Positions 7,331 through 13,803 are shown, numbered from the stretch's first letter. The stretch: 32,981 nt of DNA from Micrococcaceae bacterium (GCA_030452125.1 JAKDMV010000024.1:1-32981), one strand, 5' to 3'. Made by a program: numbers and translations. Notes: a model not told the origin generated them from the letters alone.

Positions 7331-7602
7331 CGGCGGTTCATTTTGTGGCCGTCCGTGGTGCCGGCGGTCTGGGCTAGTTCTTCTATCTTGTCCGGGCGGA
7401 ACCCCGACCAGTGGTCGTTGTCGGCGGTGACCACGACGGGGGCCTGCATGTAACCAAGGCCCTGGATGTATTCGCATGCTTCCAGATCCTCGGCTACGTC
7501 CACCGTGCGGTAGTCGATTCCCTTCTTTTCCAGCGCGCGGATGGTTGCGTTGCACTGGACGCAGCGCGGTTTGCTGTAGACGGTCACGGTTTCGGTGCTC
7601 AT
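7321..7602 (-). CDS. nrdH: NrdH-type glutaredoxin-like redoxin
   Basis: 93 residues with the redoxin fold. The redox-active motif C14-V-Q-C17 sits in VYSKPRCVQC, and HWSGFRPDKI near the C-terminus (about 63-72) is the NrdH signature. NrdH delivers electrons from thioredoxin reductase to class Ib ribonucleotide reductase (NrdEF). GGAG lies seven bases before the ATG at 7602, and the gene follows its upstream neighbour by 17 bp. No nrdI, nrdE or nrdF is present in the window, so it would have to work with the chromosomal reductase or serve another thiol-reducing role. Its stop codon lies in the AAGTGTCTAG box of the next promoter. Confidence 0.88.
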   Translation of the reverse strand: MSTETVTVYSKPRCVQCNATIRALEKKGIDYRTVDVAEDLEACEYIQGLGYMQAPVVVTADNDHWSGFRPDKIEELAQTAGTTDGHKMNRRSV

Positions 7603-7619
7603 GGTCTTCTCCCTGGTTC

Positions 7620-7805
7620 CTAGTCCTGGGCCGCGAGTGCGGCGCGTTCGGTGTCGTTGAGTTGGTGGGCGAAGCTGCAGCGGCCGAACTCCTCGGCCGC
7701 TGTCGTGGCTTCTTCCTCGGTGGCGTAAAAACCGAGGATCCTGGTTACGTGGCAGTTCAGAACCGCGTAGGTGGTGGTTTCGGTGTAGGTGGTGTTCGCG
7801 TTCAT
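7620..7805 (-). CDS. Small hypothetical protein
   Basis: 61 residues, beginning with MNANTTYTETTTYAVL. The sequence alternates short strand-like and helical segments (CHVTRILGFYATEEEATTAAEEF) and has no recognised motif. I chose the ATG at 7805 because AAAGG lies about six bases upstream; longer upstream reading runs through a repeat-rich non-coding stretch. It precedes nrdH by 17 bp and probably shares its transcript. Function unknown. Confidence 0.5.
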   Translation of the reverse strand: MNANTTYTETTTYAVLNCHVTRILGFYATEEEATTAAEEFGRCSFAHQLNDTERAALAAQD

Positions 7806-7830
7806 TGCTTGGCCTTTCGTCGGGGGTTGC

Positions 7831-7880
7831 ACCCTTGCCGGTATGGGTTGCCGGTAACCCTTGCGGGGAAGGGTTGCCGG
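7831..7880. repeat. Intergenic hairpins and short direct repeats
   Basis: AACCCTT (7856-7862) pairs with AAGGGTT (7869-7875) around GCGGGG. GGGTTGCCGG occurs twice (7845-7854 and 7871-7880), and a related ACCCTTGCCGG lies at 7831-7841. Several alternative stems are therefore possible in the 85-bp gap between two leftward genes. There is no T-run, so processing or attenuation is likelier than termination. Confidence 0.5.
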
Positions 7881-7890
7881 CAGCTGGTGG

Positions 7891-8298
7891 TTAGTACTTG
7901 CAGGGCCGGCGGTAGGTGGCGGCCATGTCCTCGAAGTTCTCGGGAAGGTCGGCGGGGCCGTCGCTCTGTCCGTTGATCCAGAACCAATGGGCCTCACGGC
8001 TGATCGCTTCTAGGACTGCCTCTAGGCTGCTGTAGTAGTCCGTTTTGAGGTCGCCCTCGGTGTAGAGGCCGAAGCCGTAGCGGCGTTCCTCCCCGCGACC
8101 GGCCGAGCGGGCGAAGCCGATCACGTAGGGCCATGCGCCGAAGTCGTATCCTTCTTCGCCCCAGGCGTTGATCACGGTCCAGCCGGCGGCCTCGGCGGTT
8201 TCGATGTAGTCGTATCCGTCGCCGCTGCGGTCGTCTGCGGGAAGGTTGGGCTCCATGATGCTGGCCCCGGTGTCGGCGGTCTTGGTGATCGTTCCCAT
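7891..8298 (-). CDS. Hypothetical protein
   Basis: 135 residues, acidic and rich in aromatic residues, without membrane segments. Visible pieces include GYDYIETAEAAGWTVINAWG, then YVIGFARSAG, a basic patch, and a C-terminal helix-rich part with HWFWING. The family is not recognised. AAGGAG lies seven bases before the ATG at 8298, and a good promoter lies at 8340-8370. It is the first gene of the leftward cargo operon that continues to nrdH. Proteins of this style are common on actinobacterial plasmids, but no function can be given. Confidence 0.65.
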   Translation of the reverse strand: MGTITKTADTGASIMEPNLPADDRSGDGYDYIETAEAAGWTVINAWGEEGYDFGAWPYVIGFARSAGRGEERRYGFGLYTEGDLKTDYYSSLEAVLEAISREAHWFWINGQSDGPADLPENFEDMAATYRRPCKY

Positions 8299-8339
8299 TT
8301 CAACTCTCCTTGGTGGTGTTTTCCTTGTCTTTCTACTTT

Positions 8340-8370
8340 TATTCTACCCTACCTAGAATAGTTTTGTCTA
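8340..8370 (-). promoter_or_regulatory. Promoter with inverted repeat over the -10 box
   Basis: On the minus strand: -35 TAGACA (8365-8370), 18-base spacer, -10 TAGAAT (8341-8346). The -10 is embedded in the perfect inverted repeat TATTCTA (8340-8346) / TAGAATA (8354-8360), seven bases apart. The layout matches the two promoters at 6685 and 7286, though the repeat sequence differs and the AAGTGTCTAG box is missing. It should drive the gene at 7891-8298 and those after it. Confidence 0.5.
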
Positions 8371-8416
8371 GGCTATATAGAACTTTATGGAAGAAGTTTC
8401 ATTGGTAGACGAGTCC

Positions 8417-8461
8417 GGGAACCCAAGCCGGGCTGCGCGTTGCTGCCGGTTGGGCCTTCCC
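8417..8461. other. Long bulged hairpin in a gene-free stretch
   Basis: GGGAA-CCCAA-(G)-CCGG (8417-8431) pairs with CCGG-TTGGG-(CC)-TTCCC (8446-8461). The 14 base pairs are interrupted only by a one-base and a two-base bulge, around a 14-base loop. It lies in the stretch 8371-8710, where I see no convincing gene. No T-run follows. It may belong to the same structured leader region as the element at 8711-8780, or to a replication or transfer site. Confidence 0.45.
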
Positions 8462-8710
8462 TAGAACCCTGTACCGCTGGATGGTGAGCCGACATGGCCA
8501 CGGGAACTCAGCGGGCTCCTCGTGTCGTCAATGCTGAAAAATCCCAACCACTCCCCTACGGTTTGCCTACCGACGAAGGTCTTGGACCATGGGAAACCCT
8601 GCTTGTTGGTGAGGACACGAAGTGGAAGCTGTGCACATCGCCCGGCAGCGGCCGGCGGGGCTTACGGCGTCCGGTTATCTGGGCGTCGTGTGCAGGTGGC
8701 CGGCCCGGGT

Positions 8711-8780
8711 CCCGGCGTCCACCTGTGTGTGGGAAAAGACCGGAGGAATAATCTTTCGCTATGCCCAGGTGGACGCCGGG
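8711..8780 (+). ncRNA. Structured element, copy 1 (GGAGGA-loop hairpin)
   Basis: A 15-bp perfect outer stem, CCCGGCGTCCACCTG (8711-8725) with its complement (8766-8780), encloses a middle helix (8727-8732 with 8759-8764, including G-U pairs). Next comes an inner helix AAAG/CTTT (8735-8738 / 8753-8756) and a 14-base loop ACCGGAGGAATAAT. Copy 2 at 30804-30882 has the same loop and compensatory changes in the stems. The G-U pairs only work on the plus strand. A second CAGGTGG at 8693-8699 could compete for CCACCTG (8719-8725), giving an alternative fold. Whether it acts as RNA or as single-stranded DNA is not known. Confidence 0.6.
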
Positions 8781-8832
8781 CAACACGGCAGCCGGCAATG
8801 CGTCTGTGCCGGGATCTACGATGGCGCGGTGA
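8761..8832 (+). CDS. Possible leader peptide inside the structured element
   Basis: A 23-residue frame (begins MPRWTPGN, ends STMAR). Its putative Shine-Dalgarno GGAGGA is in the hairpin loop 13 bases upstream, longer than optimal. Its ATG lies in the descending arm of the stem. Its TGA (8830-8832) overlaps the GTG start of the next gene by four bases, which would allow translational coupling. Copy 2 has a GTG at exactly the aligned position (30859). Translation is not proven; the peptide itself has no visible motif. Confidence 0.35.
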   Translation: MPRWTPGNTAAGNASVPGSTMAR

Positions 8833-9131
8833 TTGAAACTGTTGACGTCGATCTGTCTGCTTCCGGGCAACCCATGCGCGTTACCCGTGACGGGCGCGTC
8901 TGGACTGTCGAAGCCCTTCCGGTGCGCTGGTTCGAGCGCGTGCCCTGGTGGCGTTTCGAGCTGCGCATGCAACGCGGGGCCGGCATCGGCGTGGAGGTCA
9001 TGGTATGGCAGGTCCAGGTACGCCTCGGCGCCAGCCCACGATCGGAACTGGTGACCTGGGAGCTCGTCAACGAGCCATCGACTGGCCGCTGGACTGTTCG
9101 CGAACAAACCCTGGGCCAGACGGCGGCCTGA
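8829..9131 (+). CDS. DUF6504-like protein
   Basis: 100 residues from a GTG start. Its core contains GQPMRVTRDGRVW, then PVRWFERVPWW and VWQVQVRLG, the pattern of the actinobacterial DUF6504 family, whose function is unknown. A longer in-frame reading exists from 8622, but it runs through the structured element. The GTG at 8829 overlaps the stop of the short frame at 8761-8832, which favours the shorter protein. No membrane segment is present. The protein is followed by a strong hairpin at 9189-9227. The start is uncertain; the family assignment rests on my memory of the PVRWFER.PWW pattern. Confidence 0.6.
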   Translation: MIETVDVDLSASGQPMRVTRDGRVWTVEALPVRWFERVPWWRFELRMQRGAGIGVEVMVWQVQVRLGASPRSELVTWELVNEPSTGRWTVREQTLGQTAA

Positions 9132-9188
9132 CTTGTCCGAGCCCCGAACGGGCCGCTAGGGTCTTTTTGCCTCACTTGTGTGTGCACG

Positions 9189-9227
9189 CTTCAGGCCCGG
9201 CCGTTCCCCCCACGTCCGGGCCTGAAG
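9189..9227. terminator. Hairpin, probable terminator
   Basis: CTTCAGGCCCGG (9189-9200) and CCGGGCCTGAAG (9216-9227) form a perfect 12-bp stem with a 15-base loop. It is 57 bases after the DUF6504-like stop, in a gap before the convergent parB-like gene. The tail (TATTTGATC) is only moderately T-rich. Termination is the simplest reading. Confidence 0.55.
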
Positions 9228-9231
9228 TATT

Positions 9232-9277
9232 TGATCATAGTTTCACGATGGCATAAGCGCATATGAAATTATGATCA
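9232..9277. repeat. Inverted TGATCATARTTTCA repeats beside parAB (candidate parS)
   Basis: TGATCATAGTTTCA (9232-9245) and, inverted, TGAAATTATGATCA (9264-9277) match at 13 of 14 positions, 18 bases apart. A related ATGATCATTTTCAC lies on the other side of the parAB pair (10202-10215). AT-rich repeats on either side of a ParA plus ribbon-helix-helix pair are typical centromere or operator sites for such systems. Confidence 0.5.
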
Positions 9278-9306
9278 TCTGAAATAAAGGAGTTATGGGC
9301 GATTGA

Positions 9307-9576
9307 TCACAAGTTCTTTTGTTGCTCAAACTCCGGCCCGTAAACCTCCAGGAGCGCCGCGACGGTCAGCCGCCTAACCTCCGTGTTATCGCGCGCCGCC
9401 TTCATCTTCAGGAAGGTGTGCAGGTCCGCCGGGACCTCGACGTTAAGGCGTTTCGTGGCGCCTGCACGACCCGTGGGTGTCGGGGTTTTGAATGAGTCGG
9501 CAATACTGGCCGGCTCGCTTTGCTTGCGCCTGCGCAAGGCGTTGATCTTTGTCTTATCCGTCTCAGCGGTGCTCAC
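9307..9576 (-). CDS. ParB-like ribbon-helix-helix partition protein
   Basis: 89 residues. A disordered basic N-terminal half (about 1-38) precedes a ribbon-helix-helix (about 42-82): strand KRLNVEVPADLHTFLKMKAA, then helices ending AALLEVYG. In type Ib partition systems such a small protein binds the centromere, stimulates the ParA ATPase through its flexible N-terminus, and represses the operon. The GTG start (9576) overlaps the parA stop in GTGA, with AGGAGG-like bases upstream, so the two are translationally coupled. The candidate binding repeats at 9232-9277 lie directly downstream. Confidence 0.78.
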   Translation of the reverse strand: MSTAETDKTKINALRRRKQSEPASIADSFKTPTPTGRAGATKRLNVEVPADLHTFLKMKAARDNTEVRRLTVAALLEVYGPEFEQQKNL

Positions 9577-10190
9577 GCTTCCTCCTGGGTCAGTGCGGCG
9601 ATGAGTCCGAGGACTTCATCGACGGCTTTGTCGTAGCCGAAAAAGCTGATGGGCAGGGTCCCGGGTCCGCGCTTGATCGCCGTGCGGTAAGGAATGTGCT
9701 CAGACAGAAGCACTACATCATCGGCGCTCTCGGTATCGGTGAAGGCCTCTACGGCGTCGCGGTAGAGGGTGGAGCGCCGATCCACGTTCCCGAGCAGGAC
9801 CACGACGGGCGCGCTGCCCATGACATCCAGGGTCGCCCAGGTGCGTTCCACATCAAGCTCTGCCGGCGTGGTGGGCACGACGACAAGATCCGAGGCGTCC
9901 CTGGCGGCGTTGAGAATATCCCCGTGCCCGGGTGGTGTGTCGATGAGAACGTAGTCGGTCGGCCAGTCGCCGCGCTGGAGGTCGCGGATATTCGCGCTAC
10001 GGACCTCGAAGGGCAGGGAATTGCCGTTGTCGTCGGCCCGATCCCGCCAGTAGGTGGCACTTCCCTGAGGGTCGGCATCTACCACGGTGCAGGTGAAACC
10101 CCGGTTGTGGAGGACCGCAGCGAAGTACATGGTTGCGGTCGTTTTGCCGGTGCCACCCTTGGTATCGATGAAGGAAATGGTTGTTGTCAT
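9573..10190 (-). CDS. parA: ParA-type partition ATPase
   Basis: 205 residues. The deviant Walker A motif DTKGGTGKTT is at 9-18, the VVDADPQGSATYW segment at about 36-48 is Walker A', and DYVLIDTPPG at about 80-89 is Walker B. The short length and missing N-terminal HTH mark a type Ib ParA, which moves plasmids by ATP-dependent binding to the nucleoid. The ATG at 10190 has AGGA eight bases upstream. The gene is coupled to the ribbon-helix-helix gene after it. The 83-bp gap to the replication-like gene carries direct repeats likely to be operator, centromere or origin sites. All key residues are present. Confidence 0.92.
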   Translation of the reverse strand: MTTTISFIDTKGGTGKTTATMYFAAVLHNRGFTCTVVDADPQGSATYWRDRADDNGNSLPFEVRSANIRDLQRGDWPTDYVLIDTPPGHGDILNAARDASDLVVVPTTPAELDVERTWATLDVMGSAPVVVLLGNVDRRSTLYRDAVEAFTDTESADDVVLLSEHIPYRTAIKRGPGTLPISFFGYDKAVDEVLGLIAALTQEEA

Positions 10191-10201
10191 GAAATGATCC
10201 T

Positions 10202-10263
10202 ATGATCATTTTCACATACGCGCAAGTGAAGTTCTGAAAGTATGTTCTTGTGAAGTTTTGAAA
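10202..10263. repeat. Direct repeats between parA and the rep-like gene
   Basis: GTGAAGTTCTGAAA (10226-10239) and GTGAAGTTTTGAAA (10250-10263) are direct repeats, 13 of 14 identical, 24 bases apart. ATGATCATTTTCAC (10202-10215) beside them resembles the repeats at 9232-9277. The position upstream of parA and downstream of the replication-initiator-like gene suits a partition operator or centromere, or a short iteron set. Confidence 0.5.
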
Positions 10264-10273
10264 CCGTCCTGGA

Positions 10274-11416
10274 TCATCTATCTCGTTGCCTCAGCATCGC
10301 CCGGATATTCGCTAAGGCGACGACCTTGGCGGGGGAGTCCTGCCCCAACCGGTTCGCGTGCTCCTGCCTCGCCCAGGTGGCCTCCTGCGTTGCCCTCACA
10401 GCGGCGGCCCGGTTCTCCGCTGCCTCGTTGGCCAACCGTTGATCACGGGAGCGCAGCGGCTCCCCGGAGGCGGTGCGGTAGGCAGCAAGGCGGTAGCGGA
10501 GCAGTCCGCGTAGCCGGCCTGCCTCTGCCTCGGCCGGTAGGCCGTTGTGTGGCCAGGGGGAACCGTCTGGTTGGAAGTCCAATGCGTGGTGTAGGTCGGC
10601 AACCGTCCAACCACAGACCAGGAAGTCCCTGACCACAGCTCGGATGTCTTGAAGACTCATGGGACGCAGAACGAAGACGCGTCGGCGCAGCTCCGAAGCG
10701 GCGGCCAGGCGTTGTTTCCTCGATGCTGTCGTTTTGTGAGCTGGCCACAGCAATTCCGGACGATGCGGTGTAGCGGGAGTGGGGGCGGCGTAGCCGCCAG
10801 AATTGATTTCAGGCGGCGTAGCCGCTCCTATGAGGTCTTTTCCTCGTGCGCGTGTGTGGGTTTCCTTTAAGTTATTAAGGTGAGAACCGCCTAGGGCGGG
10901 AGGGGTGCCATATTCATCCACAGCACCAGAACGGCTGGTCTCCACGATTTCGAGGGGTGCCGGGATGCATAGGACGTAGACGGCTGCTTCGTTGGTGCGT
11001 TCGCCGTCTTCGTTCAGCGAGGCATAGGCCGCCGTACGGCCACCGGCTACAGTGCCTAGCAGTCCCATACGGCCCAGATCAGCGATGGTCCGGGCGATGG
11101 TGCGCCGGCTCTTGTCAGCCTGTTGTGCCAGGTACTCCCAGCCCGGGCGTGTGGTCATTGTTTCGTAGTCCGCGCGGGCTACTAGGCATTTCAGCACGGC
11201 CCGCAGCGTGGCCCTGGCGCTGGCGTAGCGGCGTGTGTATTCGGGGTGTTCCAATAGTGCGCGCTGGACGTGTCGGCCATGTGCGGCGCGGACGGAGCCG
11301 GTTGGGACGGCTCGGAGCACCACATCGCGTGAGGTTTCCCGGCGCCGGGAGACGCGGCGCAGTCGCGCCACGGGTTCTATTGGATCGTCGGAAAAAGTAT
11401 GTAAACTAGGGGGCAT
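10274..11416 (-). CDS. Winged-helix replication-initiator-like protein
   Basis: 380 residues from the ATG at 11416, where AAGGA lies seven bases upstream; a longer reading to 11461 lacks this signal. A winged helix-turn-helix at about 87-135 contains GWEYLAQQADKSRRTIARTI followed by a wing GGRTAAYA. The middle (about 180-250) is variable. The C-terminal half has a second helical domain (about 255-330: LQDIRAVVRDFLVCGWTVADL) and a charged helix (about 330-380). Proteins of this plan next to parA on actinobacterial plasmids are usually taken as replication initiators. No helicase or nuclease motif is visible, so a transcriptional regulator is the alternative. The parA proximity and the flanking repeats support the replication role. 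Confidence 0.6.
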   Translation of the reverse strand: MPPSLHTFSDDPIEPVARLRRVSRRRETSRDVVLRAVPTGSVRAAHGRHVQRALLEHPEYTRRYASARATLRAVLKCLVARADYETMTTRPGWEYLAQQADKSRRTIARTIADLGRMGLLGTVAGGRTAAYASLNEDGERTNEAAVYVLCIPAPLEIVETSRSGAVDEYGTPPALGGSHLNNLKETHTRARGKDLIGAATPPEINSGGYAAPTPATPHRPELLWPAHKTTASRKQRLAAASELRRRVFVLRPMSLQDIRAVVRDFLVCGWTVADLHHALDFQPDGSPWPHNGLPAEAEAGRLRGLLRYRLAAYRTASGEPLRSRDQRLANEAAENRAAAVRATQEATWARQEHANRLGQDSPAKVVALANIRAMLRQRDR

Positions 11417-11452
11417 AGCAATCCTTGGAAAAGGGTGTAGCTGAAGGACCCG

Positions 11453-11484
11453 ATCACCCACCCGCCTGCCAGCATTGGGGTGAT
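11453..11484. promoter_or_regulatory. Inverted repeat upstream of the rep-like gene
   Basis: ATCACCC (11453-11459) and GGGTGAT (11478-11484) form a perfect inverted repeat with an 18-base spacer, centred about 50 bases before the start of the rep-like gene. It may be an operator for that protein itself or for the ribbon-helix-helix protein encoded upstream. Confidence 0.4.
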
Positions 11485-11501
11485 TAGGTTCGAGATTCTT
11501 G

Positions 11502-11525
11502 GAGGCCCCGCTTCGGCGGGGCCTC
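11502..11525. terminator. TTCG-loop hairpin
   Basis: GAGGCCCCGC (11502-11511) and GCGGGGCCTC (11516-11525) form a perfect 10-bp stem around the stable tetraloop TTCG. It is just after the stop of the ribbon-helix-helix gene and before the rep-like gene, both leftward. Read leftward there is no T-run, so it may only attenuate read-through into rep. Confidence 0.6.
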
Positions 11526-11539
11526 AGTCTTTGTCTGGG

Positions 11540-11761
11540 CTACTCGATAGGCAGCTGCTCCTTGTTTTCGCGTGGGAGCCATGTGGGTAGGCCCCGGTCA
11601 TCAAGAACGATGTTCTCCACCATCGTGTCGAAGAGCGCCGCGTTGGACAGGCCGGCACGTTTAGCCAAAGACGCGAAATAGTCCTTATTAACTCGCTCAA
11701 CGCGGAAACTGATGTCGATGGGGTCGACGACGCTTCCTCTGGCCCTACGTGTTGGTGACAT
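11540..11761 (-). CDS. Small ribbon-helix-helix-like protein
   Basis: 73 residues: a basic N-terminus, then DISFRVERVNKDYFASLAKRA and GLSNAALFDTMVENIV, fitting the strand-helix-helix plan of CopG/Arc DNA-binding proteins. The tail ends LPTWLPRENKEQLPIE. The ATG at 11761 lacks a good Shine-Dalgarno sequence (only GGGG directly before it), so a leaderless message or another start is possible. It lies upstream of, and in line with, the rep-like gene, the usual place of a copy-number repressor. That role is inferred from position. Confidence 0.6.
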   Translation of the reverse strand: MSPTRRARGSVVDPIDISFRVERVNKDYFASLAKRAGLSNAALFDTMVENIVLDDRGLPTWLPRENKEQLPIE

Positions 11762-11824
11762 GCCCCAAGACTATCGCTAGGGCTAGTGTTAAGCCGCTTA
11801 TGGGCTTTGGCGTGTCGCCGGCAA

Positions 11825-12556
11825 CTACTCAATCCGTAGAGTGGACTGCTTGATTCGGGGCGTGCCGTACTTACGCAATGCGATCCATGCGGAACCCAGC
11901 CCGGCAATGACAAATAGGGCAGAGAAACCACTGATGATTTGCCCCGGTTCATATAGCCCCGGAAACGCAAAGGTTGCAAGCATGATGACGGCGCGAACAA
12001 TCGCCAGGACAAAACCGAAGGCCAACAAGGCCGAGGAGGCCTGCCTGTAGCTTTGCGGGGGTGTCCGCGCGTCTCTAAGCAGCGGCCCAATCAGGAGGGC
12101 TCCCAGATAGGCGATATAGACAACGATCACGGTGTTGTATGCCAAAACGAGCGGATCACCGATGTAGAGGCCGAGTCCTGGGGACGGCTGTGGAGTGTCG
12201 GTGAAGGCAAAAAGAACCAATTCCAGAGCGAAAGTGAGAACCAGGATGGTCTTGCCTGATAGGCCGGCCGCTAGTCGCTGGACGCGGGTGTTTCTGAGTG
12301 TTCGCGCAATTTCGGTCACCAGAATATTGACCGCAAGGAGCAAGGCAAGCTTGGCGAAGATATCCATGAAGTTTGTTCGTAGAAACAACCCATCCAGGGG
12401 CTCATAGACAGCCGGGATCATCAGCGCGAACGCTAGGCACGCGGCCGTCCCGCTCAGAAAGATTGCTTGGTTCCGGCTATGGGTCAATCGCGGTAGTCGC
12501 GTTAAGGTCAGGCCCGCACCAATCACGACGACTGCCGAAAACAGTATTTCCATCAT
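11825..12556 (-). CDS. Multi-spanning membrane protein of unknown function
   Basis: 243 residues with about seven hydrophobic helices: about 3-20, 30-50, 66-84, 100-118, 130-152, 172-192 and 205-228. It has no transporter or enzyme signature that I can name. The start ATG (12556) overlaps the stop of the HTH gene before it (ATGA; a second ATG follows), so the two are translationally coupled. A membrane protein co-produced with an XRE-like regulator recalls actinobacterial pairs such as those with MAB_1171c-type putative transporters, but the resemblance is in arrangement, not clear sequence. It may be a sensor or an entry-exclusion protein. Confidence 0.65.
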   Translation of the reverse strand: MMEILFSAVVVIGAGLTLTRLPRLTHSRNQAIFLSGTAACLAFALMIPAVYEPLDGLFLRTNFMDIFAKLALLLAVNILVTEIARTLRNTRVQRLAAGLSGKTILVLTFALELVLFAFTDTPQPSPGLGLYIGDPLVLAYNTVIVVYIAYLGALLIGPLLRDARTPPQSYRQASSALLAFGFVLAIVRAVIMLATFAFPGLYEPGQIISGFSALFVIAGLGSAWIALRKYGTPRIKQSTLRIE

Positions 12557-13284
12557 CCCAGTGTCTCCAAATAGTCGGCGGCGGCTTCTTCTGCTTCTAC
12601 TCGCTTCTTCGTCTGGCGGTGCAGCGCGGCCAACCGAAGCATAACCAGGTCGAGTAGTTCCAAGTCTCCGAGTTCGGAGAGCGCATTTTCGCGCCCGTAT
12701 ATGGGCCACCCCGCTTCGCTGGGTGTCACCAGTCCCGAAACAACGAGGCCGCTGGTGCTGGAGACTCCGGCGAAACGCGAAGCAAGAATGGCTAACTCCG
12801 GGGCCAGCCGATTCTCAGTGAGTTGGGCTGAAAGGTTACTTAGAGCGATATTCCCCTCGGTAGCAACGTGGCTGCGTAGCTCACCAGGGTCAATGGCATC
12901 TATCCAGTTCCTTACCGAGCCATCACTCGGTATGTCCGCCAGGGGCACGACTCCTAGGCTGCGTGCAAAGTCGGCACGGATCCGCGACAAAAGATGAACG
13001 AGTGCATCGACATGTGAGACCTGGCTAATAAGCTCGGCATTAGTGACGGGTCTTACCTCGTCAACAAGGGCCGCATAAGGCTCGAAACTGGCCAGGGCCT
13101 CCAAGGGATTGATCCGGACAGCTCGCGCCGCAGCAATGATCGTAGGCACTGCTACGTTGCCCCTCATCCGCTGGTTATGCAGGGTGGTGCGCTTCATCCC
13201 CAGGAGCCGGCTTAGTTCAGAGGTCCCATCTGGCAAACCAGACTTCGCTAACCACTCATTGAATGAACCCGCTGTTATCGACAC
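12553..13284 (-). CDS. HTH regulator coupled to a membrane protein
   Basis: 243 residues. An N-terminal XRE-like helix-turn-helix (about 15-60) has SELSRLLGMKRTTLHNQRMR followed by VPTIIAAARAVRINPLEAL. The rest is helical with no enzyme motif. The GTG at 13284 has AAGGAA five bases upstream. The stop overlaps the start of the membrane protein gene, so the pair forms one unit. A likely role is regulation of its own operon, perhaps in response to its membrane partner. About 136 bp separate it from the next gene upstream and hold its promoter. Confidence 0.72.
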   Translation of the reverse strand: MSITAGSFNEWLAKSGLPDGTSELSRLLGMKRTTLHNQRMRGNVAVPTIIAAARAVRINPLEALASFEPYAALVDEVRPVTNAELISQVSHVDALVHLLSRIRADFARSLGVVPLADIPSDGSVRNWIDAIDPGELRSHVATEGNIALSNLSAQLTENRLAPELAILASRFAGVSSTSGLVVSGLVTPSEAGWPIYGRENALSELGDLELLDLVMLRLAALHRQTKKRVEAEEAAADYLETLG

Positions 13285-13420
13285 CGAATTTCCTTAATCT
13301 GGAAGACCCTTTTAACCCATTCTTGCCCAAAGTGACGCTGCAACGCTAGTCAACTATTTGTAAACACGACCTAAATGATATTATTGGGACATGCCCAAAA
13401 ACAGCCGGCAAGTAGCGCGA

Positions 13421-13744
13421 CTAGCCACCACTGACGTAACGCAGCAGGAGTTTGGCGGCGAGGGCCAACCTTTCGGGATTGATTCGATAAAGCACGCGGA
13501 TGCCTTGGCGTTGATTTGGGGCGTCGGACTCGACAACCCCCAGCGCCTCCAGTCTCGTGAGATGGCGGGCGACCGTACGGTAGTTCGCCGCCAGGGCTCT
13601 CCCCACCTCTCCGGAGGTGGAGCCCTCGGGGTGCAGGGACAGGTGCCGAAGGATGTCCGCTCTCAAGTGGGTCAAATCAAAGAGTTCAATCACCTCGGAG
13701 ACCTCCCGAGGAGGTTGAGGGGTGGGCTGCACATGGTTGGGCAC
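13421..13744 (-). CDS. ArsR-like winged-helix regulator
   Basis: 107 residues with a winged helix-turn-helix at about 27-95: LTHLRADILRHLSLHPEG, recognition helix ALAANYRTVARHLTRLEALG, and wing QGIRVLYRINPER. No metal-binding cysteines are visible. The start is probably GTG at 13744, though the upstream signal is poor (GGAGA almost touching it). It is divergent from the transfer operon, and only 143 bp separate the two starts. It is therefore the obvious candidate repressor of the operon and of itself. That role is inferred from position. Confidence 0.72.
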   Translation of the reverse strand: MPNHVQPTPQPPREVSEVIELFDLTHLRADILRHLSLHPEGSTSGEVGRALAANYRTVARHLTRLEALGVVESDAPNQRQGIRVLYRINPERLALAAKLLLRYVSGG

Positions 13745-13794
13745 TCTCCGATTCTTTCAAACAATCACGATGCGCTCGTCACTGTGCGTTGAAA

Positions 13795-13803
13795 TGATAC
13801 AGT
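13795..13803 (+). promoter_or_regulatory. Possible extended -10 of the transfer operon
   Basis: TGATACAGT at 13795-13803 matches an extended -10 box (TG-N-TACAGT) 84 bases before the first transfer gene. No good -35 is visible. It lies in the only intergenic space available for a promoter between the divergent regulator and the operon. Confidence 0.3.

Noticed and set aside
8494-8751. 85-codon frame before the DUF6504-like gene
   Set aside because: No recognisable domain, and it runs through the hairpin region; codon pattern looks like a chance frame in GC-rich DNA.
13384-13398. TTGGG/CCCAA inverted repeat after the ArsR-like gene
   Set aside because: Only five base pairs; too weak to call a terminator or operator.
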